From assembly GCA_033060915.1 (NCBI GenBank), contig CM065377.1:58732183-58796182 (forward strand): 64,000 nt of DNA, written 5' to 3'. A program made the position numbers and the translations under genes. Source of the stretch: Euryodendron excelsum. Its lineage: Eukaryota; Streptophyta; Magnoliopsida; Ericales; Pentaphylacaceae. Of this stretch, positions 56,035 to 64,000 are shown piece by piece. The notes under the pieces are model-generated. The model was not told the DNA's origin, ran no database searches, and saw nothing but the letters and a program-made list of their open reading frames with translations. Position 1 is the first letter of the stretch. Every line of letters starts with the position of its first letter.

Positions 56035-57694
56035 GTTGTTGCACCCCGATTTTTGGCCAAGTCTTTTCGGCTCGAGAAAAAGCACAGAACTTTGTTATTA
56101 GAACTCATCCTCTTAAAAGGACGAGTGCGACTAAATTTAAACTTGAAATTGGTTTGATTAGGTGTTTTTTAGAAAAATAAGAGTCGCCACCTAACTTGAT
56201 CAAGGTGATTTAGGTCACCTAAAACTAAGTATAATCTTAAGATAAAACTTAGAGTTTTTGGAAAAGGGTTTTGGAAAACCTCCTCAAGAGAGGGTTTTTA
56301 AGAAAATAGGTTGTTTGGCAACCTTTAGAAAATTTTAAGCCCCTTTTGAAAATAACTCCATTTTAATCTTTCGAAAACAGAAATCTATGGTCTGGAGGTT
56401 GGTTACATCTAGGGAAGATATCCTAAAATCATCACCCTACCTCGCCCTTTCGGTACCTACATGTCTAGTCACCCTTTTGTTTACTCACTAAAATAACCTG
56501 TTACCATTATCCACTTAATATCCACTTCAGAATTTTGAGAACGGGGTTTAGTTATCACATTTTGGATGAATGATGCATAATGCAAGTCTGGAGGAAAAGT
56601 GTTTGAAAACATGGAAGCTTTGAAGGATCTTGAATTGATAGAGAATTTTGAAAAAGGACTTGAGTTGAGATAAGAGTTATGACTACATCATTTTTGGTTG
56701 CTACATATCTCATTTGGCGAGAATCAGGTCATTCGAAGTTCGGGCAAGAGCTCAATAAAAAATAGGTGCATTAGGGCCTTTGGAATGTTTGAAGACACTT
56801 TGTGGTCTTTGGAAAAGAATGGCTTGACAATTTTGATTTGAAGTCAGATCTTGGGGTGTTTTTGAAATAGGACTAGAAGGTTTTGGAAAACGCTCTTGAA
56901 ATAGGGCTTTTAAGTGTTTTGAAATATTTTTGGAACAACTTGAGGGAGTTTTGGAAGTGCTTTGAAATAACTCAAGAGAGTTTTGAAAATGTTTTGAAAA
57001 CCTTGGAGGTGGAGTTTGGATTGGAAATACTCTTGTGAACTTGTCTTCGAAAAAAATTTTTGAAGGTAGTTTTTGAATACCTTATTGGAAGGCACGTTTG
57101 ATGTTTCACTACCTTCAGAAGGTTAGTCATTGAAAAACTAAACTCCTCTTTGGGTTATGAGTTTTGAAAATATGTTTGAAAAAGGGGGCTAGAAACTTCC
57201 TTTTTGGCTTTTAAACCTTAGGGGTCATAAAACCCTACTTGAATGCTTTACTTTCACTTAAACAATCCTAACCGTGGAAGGGTGAGGGGTTATTTCAAGA
57301 TTGTGAGGTTTGAAAATTATGTTTGAAAAGAGCTTTTGAAAACAATCAGGGATTTAGAACCCTAACATGGACAACCTTGAATGTTGTACTTAATGTGTCA
57401 CTTTCCTTAGGATCCCTTAACCATAAAGGGTTGCGGACACTTTAGGTCTATGAGTTTTTGAAAACATTTTGAAAATGGTTTTTAGAAAATATTAAGTGTC
57501 CAACGATTTTAGTTAGGATAAGTTTAAGAGAACTTTTTGGAGACATTTTTGAAGACAAAGCATGGGAATATTTGAAAAGGTTTTGGAGTTGGTTTTAAAA
57601 TCTCATGAGAGTAGGATATTCTTGGAAGGTATGTTATGATAATGGTTTTGAATTGAAAGATCATTTGAAAAGGGGTCCTTGAGTTAGAACATTG

Positions 57695-57985
57695 AAGCAT
57701 ACTAATCTTGGTTGGGTTGACCTAAGATTAACAAACTCAGGTTAGGTTAACCTAGGGTTGGATAACGAGGGTTAGGTTGAACTAGGGTTGGATTGACCTA
57801 GGATTAGCTAACTTGGGTTAGGTTGACCTAGGGTTAAGGTGATCTAGGGTTAACTAACTTGGGTTAAGTTAACCTAGGGTTAAGGTGACCTAGGGTTAAC
57901 TAACTATGGTTAGTTTAACCTAGGGTTTGGTTGACCTAAGGTTGGACCACTAGGGTCAAGTTAACCTAGGGTTGAAAGATGGTTT
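57695..57985. repeat. 46-bp tandem repeat with CTAGGGTT motifs (LTR H)
   Basis: About six units of GGTTGACCTAGGGTTAAGGT type, some 46 bp apart. CTAGGGTT resembles a telomere-like word, but it is not a run of TTTAGGG. Confidence 0.85.
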
Positions 57986-59220
57986 TGAACTAGGGCTTGG
58001 ACCTAATGATTTTGGAAGGATGGTTTTATGCATTTTTGAAAGAGGTTTTGGAAAACAAATCATGTTATGCAAAGTACTTTTGTAAACAAACCTTTTGAAG
58101 ATCATTTCCATGACAATTGACTCTAGTCAAGTATACGGTTTATATGGTTGATGTTTGAAAACCATTTCGAAGAAGGTTTCCTTTAGGACCATTATAATTC
58201 TTATCTTGAAAAGAGTAGGAACTTTGAAAATCAACCTAATAAAGACAACTTTTGGAAAACCATTTTTAATGCAAAGATGGAGAGAATGAACTTTTGAAAA
58301 CCATGTTGAAGAAGGAGGCTTTGATAACCACTTTTAAAGGAAACCATTCTAACAAGATAGGATTCATATGGTCAATGTAAAGGGAGACCACTCAAGAGAG
58401 GGTTCCATGGGGCCATTCTAACTACTAAACTTGAGATAATAGAAACTTTAGAAATCAAAGAGTTTGAAAACCTTTTTTATGAATGCAAACATATGAGTTA
58501 GAGGGTTAATGTGGAGCTTCTCTACGGCATGATTACTTACAGTTTCATCCTAAACTTCAAGGGCCAACTCTTGGGACCACTTTGAAAAGAAAATTGAAAT
58601 AAGGAGCTTGAAAATGGCATGGGAATGGGAATAGTGTAAGTTTTGGAAAACATGGTTATAAACATGAAAATAAAGCCAAACATACAAAACATGAGTAAGA
58701 TAGTCATATGCAAAAAGAGTCATGAATTCATACAAGGCTAGAGGCTACACCACATAATTAAGTTGCTCCAAGGCCATACCATCTTAAAGTAAGCTAGTGA
58801 GAGATTCCCCTACACAGTAGCTTTCACTAGCTTTCCTTTAGGCATGAGCTAGGAGCTCTTTTATCTCAAACATGCTAGAATTGGGGGTAGAAGATGGGGA
58901 TTAAAATAGAGAATAGCCTAAGTAGGCTAGGAGGGAGAAGAGAGGAGTGGGGGGAGACAAAAATATAAAAGGAGATACCACCTTTTGCCTTCAAACACTC
59001 TCAAACTTCATTAGATGCTTGGACTTGATCTTGGATGGACTTGGAAGGGCTGGAATAAGGTCTTCTATGGCATGGAGGGCCTTGTAGGTGAGGTGTATGG
59101 GTTTGAGTGAGGTGGGATACAACCTAAGTATTTGGAGGGGAGAGTTTCGAATTCCTGGAGCTGTTTGTACATAGTTTCGTTACAATTTTCGATTTTGGAA
59201 TATGCAAAGGGGGAGACCTG

Positions 59221-59228
59221 TATTTATA
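59221..59228 (-). promoter_or_regulatory. TATA box of LTR H
   Basis: TATAAATA on -, with the CAGGTCTCC context in place of CAGAGCC. Confidence 0.55.
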
Positions 59229-59247
59229 AGTAACCTTAGAGAGACCT

Positions 59248-59268
59248 GGCGCATGTACTACATGCGCC
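59248..59268. promoter_or_regulatory. Perfect palindrome upstream of the LTR H TATA box
   Basis: Ten-base arms GGCGCATGTA and TACATGCGCC around one C, 20 bp upstream of TATA, where other copies have paired GGCGCC boxes. Confidence 0.55.
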
Positions 59269-59589
59269 TGGGCAAAATTTGCCCTGGCTAATGAGCTACA
59301 TGCGTTAGTACTATTCCATAGGCAGAATGCTATGTGGCACCCATTGTATTGGCTGAATCTTAAGGGTTAAGCGAAGTTCGATAGATCTGATCAAAATCTG
59401 GGCGCATGTAGCATACGCTTCGTTGTCGGGAGTGTTCGTTTAAACTTTGCATCGATAAGGTTTCGGAAGAATTGATTGCATCCACAGTGTTCTCCTAGGG
59501 TTTCTCATAAACTTCTGAGTTTTTGGAAAGTCTAAACAGTGTTCAGAAGTGTGAGATATTGTCTCGAGAAGTGTGCATGAAATTATATT

Positions 59590-59977
59590 TTTGCAAAGTG
59601 TCTATGATACGCTCTGTGGGGGTTCAAAAATAGCTGTTTGTGTGCCACATGATCAAGGCCTTCGGGAAGCAATTTCTCCGATTGGACTGTACCGATGGAA
59701 AGTACTCTAGAAATACTTTTAAGAATTTCCTAATTCATGCATTTCTCAAATCATTTGACGGTGCGTTATAATAAGAGAATCAGAGAAAAAGTCAATTTTG
59801 GCGGAGCATCTGTGAGATGCTCCAGGGGTTGCTGAAAAAGTAGCAGTTTTCGAGCCATGCGACGAAGGGCTTCGGGAAGCGATCCATCCGATCGAGCCAT
59901 ATCGATGGAAAGACCTATGGTTGAGCCTTCGGGGATTCCCTGGTTTACGCATTTCTCAATTCGTTTGACAGTGCGTC
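59590..59977 (-). repeat. 210-bp tandem repeat in U3 of LTR H
   Basis: Two copies, 210 bp apart (CGATGGAAAG near 59693 and 59903; CTTCGGGAAGC in both). The copy on the right includes the stem-loop GGAGCATCT-GTG-AGATGCTCC (59803-59823). Confidence 0.75.
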
Positions 59978-60179
59978 TGTAAGCACCCCATTTTTGACCG
60001 CTCGGCAGTCTACACTCTGTCCAGACTTGTTTTCAAGTCATTGTGGACATATCCCAATCGAAACCAATTCTCTAGGTCCAAATTCCATCTTTCCATCGCT
60101 TCGCGGGCCTGTCAGGCCCAAATAGAGGCAAAATGACCAAAATGCCCTTAGGGACATTGTCCTTTCTTATTCCAATTCT

Positions 60180-60690
60180 AATCCCTCTCTCGAGACAGTT
60201 TATTCCTCGAGACGGTCCGAGTAGCAAAATTACTCACAAAACCGTTAGAGTAGCGGAAGTACTTACAAAACCGTTAGAGTGACGGAAACACTCACAATCC
60301 AGGTACGTCTCTTCGGAGATGGTAAGACCCCTTTCCAATCCCACTCTCGAGACAGTTTATTCCTCGAGACGGTTCCAATCCAGGCACGTCTTTTCGAAGA
60401 TGGTAAGACCCCTTTCCAATCCCTCTCTCGAGACAGTTTATTCCTCGAGACGGTCCGAGTAGCAAAACTACTCACAAAACCGTTAGAGTAGCGGAAGTAC
60501 TCACAAAACCGTTAGAGTGACGAAAACACTCACAATCCAGGCACGTCTCTTCGGAGACGGTAAGACCCCTTTCCAATCCTACTCTCGAGACAGTTTATTC
60601 CTCGAGACGGTTCCAATCCAGGCACGTATTTTCGAAGACGGTAAGACCCCTTTCCAATCCCTCTCTCGAGACAGTTTATTCCTTAAGAAC
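60180..60690 (+). repeat. 81-bp minisatellite units (LTR I)
   Basis: Five or six units broken up by 29-bp-type units. Both stem versions occur: CGTCTC/GAGACG and CGTCTT/AAGATG. Confidence 0.85.
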
Positions 60691-61075
60691 GTCCGAGTAG
60701 CGAAAGTACTCACAAAACCGTTAGAGTAGCGAAAATACTCACAAAACCATTAGAGTAGCGGAAATACTCACAAAGCCGTTAGAGTAGCGGAAATACTCAC
60801 AAAACCGTTAGAGTAGCGGAAATACTCACAAAGCCGTTAGAGTAGCGGAAGTACTCACAAAACCGTTAGAGTAGCGGAAATACTCACAAAGCCGTTAGAG
60901 TAGCGGAAATACTCACAAATCATCAACCCCGTCCTAGTAACGGAATTACTCCCAAATCATCAACCCCGTCCAAGTAGCGGAAATACTCAACCGTTAGAGT
61001 AGTGAAAATACTCAACCGTTAGAGTAGCGAAAATACTCACAAAACCGTTAGAGTAGCGGAAATACTCACGAATAG
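60690..61075 (+). repeat. 29-bp minisatellite (LTR I)
   Basis: About 13 units with a 29-bp period (for example 60724, 60753), each GAGTAGCGGAAATACTC plus ACAAAACCGTTA. Some end in CATCAACCCCGTC instead. Confidence 0.95.
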
Positions 61076-61224
61076 GTCGATATAGGGAATTGGCAACAAA
61101 TCCCGGTGTCACGACGATTGCCGTTAAAGTGGCGGAAACACTCAAAACCGAGGTCAACACCCGTGTCTGTTAGCTCACTTCGGTGAAAAATGACCAGACT
61201 ACCCTTAGGACCTTTTTCGAGACT

Positions 61225-61750
61225 TTCCAGTCAAGATGACCATTTTGCCCCTAAGCATCTGAATGCCCCGGGAACCACACCGGCTCTGGGTATCAAACCG
61301 GTAACCCCCTGAGACTACTTTTTATAGTATTCTCAATCTTCCTTTACCTTTCCGGATCATTCCGAGTCAGTTCCGGCCAACCCGATACAAAATGACCGTT
61401 TTGTCCCTAGAGGGCCGGTCTCCTTCTTCGACCATACCGGCTCTGGGTATCAAATCGGTAATGTCCCGAGAATACTTTTTATAGTGTTCTCGACCTTCCT
61501 TTACCTTTCCGGACCATTCCGAGTCAGTTCCGGCAAACTCGGTACAAATTGACCGTTTTGCCCCTGGTAGGCCGGTCTCCTTTTCCGACCACGCCGGCTC
61601 TGGGAATCAAACTGGCAACCTCCGGGAATATTCTGAATAATGTTTTTAGATCCCAAGTCTTCTTCCAGGACAATCTGAGTCTGTCCCGGCAGTTTCCTGG
61701 TCCGATTGACCGTTTTGCCCCTAAAGGCCCGGTCAACCTTTCCGACCCAC
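61225..61750 (+). repeat. 157-bp tandem array (LTR I)
   Basis: Boxes near 61240, 61400, 61558 and 61715. Confidence 0.85.
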
Positions 61751-62050
61751 CTTATCTTCAATTCTCAAGTCAAATACCTCCAGGACACTATTTTAAGTGT
61801 TCCTGCTTCTTTCCGGCCTTCCGGGTCATTCCCGGCTCCTCCAAATCATTCTCGGACTTTGTGGAGTCACTCCTAGTGAAGCCAGGCTAAAAATTACATG
61901 GTAGTCACTAGTACAGGCGCCCAAATCTAGTCAAAGATACGTTACTTGCCGACCTTAAATCTTTCCTAATTGGCTGGCGCAACTAGTAGTGGCGCCAGTG
62001 TAGAATTTGGCCTGGCGCCATTGCAACAGGCACCAGGTTTGTCCTCCTTC

Positions 62051-62058
62051 TATAAATA
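62051..62058 (+). promoter_or_regulatory. TATA box of LTR I
   Basis: TATAAATA then CAGAGCC; GGCGCC boxes at about 61975-62035; AAACCCTA motifs about 85-130 bp downstream. Confidence 0.7.
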
Positions 62059-62949
62059 CAGAGCCTCATTCAACGTGAAAGGGGTCTGCAAACTTAACCT
62101 AAAAATTCTATATTTCGATATACAGAGCTCGAGCACCTCCAAAACCCTAGCCTCCCTAGGTTTTCCCAAACCCTAGCCACGATACACAAACCCTAGCCTC
62201 CTATACACTCATACACACCCCCATACATTCATACACTAGCCTTCAACCATCTTTTGAAGACTTGAGGAGCTGCAACCCGAACCTTGAAGACAACTCTTGA
62301 AGACTGAAGGTGAGGATCAAGACAAAGACCGAAGACCGAAGACAGCGCGGCGCGCAAAATAAAGAAGACATACGGTAGGCTTTCACTTTAATTTTCTGTA
62401 CTTCCCCCTCTCTCTTCTCTCTCCAACCCACTTGGGTTTTCTCTATTTTAATCCCCCATCTCTTTCCCCCCCTTTCTTTGCATGCTTGAAATAAGGGGAC
62501 TCCCGGTCCATGTGTAGGATTGGGCTATTGGAGAGTCACTGTGTCGGGGGCTTTCTTCTAGTCTAACCAAAGACCACGTGGGTCCGGCCCCCTTGATTAT
62601 GTGGTGAAGCCTTAGCCTTGTATGTTCACGACCCCAAATTGCATTGTGTATATCATAGTCTTGCATCTTCCAAAATTCGTTTTCGAACTCGTTTTCTAAA
62701 TCGTTTTCAAACTCGTTTTCAAAATCGTTTTCAAACTTGTTTTCAAGATCTCATCAAAATCTCTTTTTCAAAAACTTGTTTTCAAAACCACAATCCTAGG
62801 GTGATTCTAGCCTTTCCATGGCTAGGGTTGCTTTAGGAAAGTGTTACATTTAAAGTGACCAATACGGTCCATATTTTCAAATCTTGTTGTTTTCAAAACC
62901 GTTTTCCTAAAGTGGTTCTAACCCTCTTATGGTTAGAATTGCTTTAGGA

Positions 62950-64000
62950 AAGTGAGATGTTTTTACACCTTCTAAAAAGTCTCTTTTCAAAAAGTCTTTC
63001 TTCCTAAAAATCTCTTTTCAACATACTTTCCTAAAACCCTCCTCTCCAAAATTGTTTTCTAAAAACTCCCTTCCAAAATCTATTTTTCAAAACTTCCTTT
63101 TTCCACTCCTTTCCAAAAACTCTTTCTCCTCAAAATTCGCTTTCTAAAAAAACTTCCTAAATTCACTTTCCTAAAAAACTCTCTCCAACAATCTCCTTCC
63201 AAAAATCTTTCTAAAAAACTCTCTTTCCAAACATCTTCCTTCTAGAAACTCCCCTCTAGGATTTTTCCTCCCAAAATCTATGTTTCCAAAAACACACTTT
63301 CCAAAAACTCCTTCTTTCTAAAAATCTTTCCAAAAACTCTCTTTCAAATTCACTTTCTAAAAACTCCTCCCTAGGATTTCCTTCCAAAAACTTTCGTTTC
63401 CAAAAACGCACTTTCCAAAAACTCTTTCTTTAGAGTCCAAGTCAAGCCCTAGAACCCACAATTAGGAAACCCTAATTTTCTTTCCAAAAACATGGTTTTC
63501 AAACTTTGCCCCAAACCTAGGTTTCCAAAACCTCTTGTTTTCACATCCAAACGATACACGTTTCCAAAACCTCTTTTCTACGTCAAAACTATAATTTTCC
63601 AAATCTAGGGTTTCTAGAATCTCCTTTTCCAAATCCTTGCCAAATCCTATCTTCCCTTTAGGGAACCAAATCCAATCTCTCCGTTTAGGAAACTAGATCC
63701 TATCCTCCGTTTTTGGAAACAAAATCAAACATTCTCTTTTCAAAACAAAATCCAATCCCTTCCTAATCCAAACTTTTCTTAATTCAATTCCTTCCTAAAC
63801 CATAAGTTTCCTAAACCTATACTCTAAATCTTTCCTTAAATTTCAAAATCCAACTCTTTCCTAATCTTCTCATTTCCTAAATCTTAAGTTTCCAAAACTT
63901 GAACATAAAAATCTTTCCTAAATTTTAAAACTCAACTTTTAAATCTTTCATAATTCAACCCTTTCCTAATTCTACCCTCTTTTCAAATCTTAACTTCTTA
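62950..64000 (+). repeat. G-poor leader tract (LTR I)
   Basis: Low-complexity TTTCCTAA-type sequence continuing past the window. No gene. Confidence 0.8.

Larger units (their letters stand above)
56037..59977 (-). mobile_element. Giant LTR copy H, diverged subfamily, 5' LTR cut by LTR I
   Basis: On - it ends CGGGGTGCAACA at 56037, followed by the primer site. 3,941 bp are visible before LTR I interrupts it. It aligns with the other copies at the end (AGTCGCCACCTAACTTGATC, island 2 at 56380-56470) and around the leader, but is far more diverged. It lacks the 81-, 29- and 157-bp repeats in the visible part and has its own 46-bp and 210-bp repeats. Confidence 0.8.
59978..64000 (+). mobile_element. 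Giant LTR copy I (partial, runs off the window)
   Basis: Begins TGTAAGCACCCC on + inside LTR H; the left target copy would be GCGTC (59973-59977). Contains 81- and 29-bp arrays, the 157-bp array, GGCGCC boxes, TATA, AAACCCTA boxes (about 62139-62200) and the start of the G-poor tract (from 62950). Confidence 0.9.

Noticed and set aside
57695..57985. Interstitial telomere repeat
   Set aside because: CTAGGGTT words are in a 46-bp unit, not consecutive TTTAGGG.
60690..61075. CRISPR-like regular array of 29-bp repeats
   Set aside because: The units abut head to tail with no unique spacers, and the region is a plant LTR.
1..64000. Host genes, tRNA or rRNA genes
   Set aside because: No conserved host protein, tRNA cloverleaf or rRNA sequence was recognised outside the retroelements; a computed search could still find short ones.

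Overview
This window looks like repeat-rich, probably heterochromatic DNA from a flowering plant, most likely a eudicot with a large genome. It is built almost entirely of LTR retrotransposons nested in one another. I see no host protein-coding gene, rRNA, tRNA or CRISPR array. A plant origin is supported by an Athila-type Ty3/gypsy element (gag, protease, RT, RNase H, integrase and the plant-specific third ORF), a Tat-type LTR with its tRNA primer site, and plant-style LTR promoters (TATAAATA followed by AAACCCTA telo-boxes).

Most of the window belongs to one family of giant LTRs, 4.3 to about 5.9 kb each, present as nine copies or fragments. I call them A to I: A 1-1826, B 2881-7683, C 23322-28752, D 34455-38735, E 39028-54779 (interrupted), F 42119-52008 (interrupted), G 43727-48762, H 56037-59977, I 59978-64000. 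They begin TGTAAGCACCC and end GCGCGACA. The primer-binding sites next to B and H give the sense direction: C, F and I are on +, the others on -. Four are solo LTRs with perfect 5-bp target duplications (C CAAAT, D CCTTT, F AAGTG, G CCATA); E has a decayed one. G lies in F, F in E, and E (like D) in the internal region of an older element whose LTR is the diverged copy H. Long LTRs, a 6.7-kb internal region without recognisable genes, and a TGGCGACTC-type primer site suggest an Ogre/Tat-like, non-autonomous family.

In sense order a full giant LTR holds: a U3 with three tandem-repeat classes (about 81 bp, 29 bp and 157 bp), each unit centred on a short stem-loop; paired GGCGCC boxes; TATAAATA; a leader with AAACCCTA boxes; a long G-poor, pyrimidine-rich tract of 1.5-2 kb; and two conserved islands before the LTR end. 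Stem base pairs covary between copies of the 81-bp and 29-bp repeats, which is the most unusual signal here.

1-7683: end of solo or partial LTR A, an internal leader (1827-2860), primer site and LTR B. 7684-8713: 5' end of a Tat-type element on the - strand (broken gag, primer site, LTR), cut by LTR B and itself inserted in the Athila LTR. 8714-20953: nearly complete Athila element on the - strand, heavily decayed by stop codons. 20954-23321 and 28753-29020: remains of an older Athila-like element. 23322-28752: solo LTR C. 29020-59977: the oldest giant-LTR element, with its internal minisatellites, split by solo LTRs D and E(F(G)). 59978-64000: LTR I, which runs off the window.
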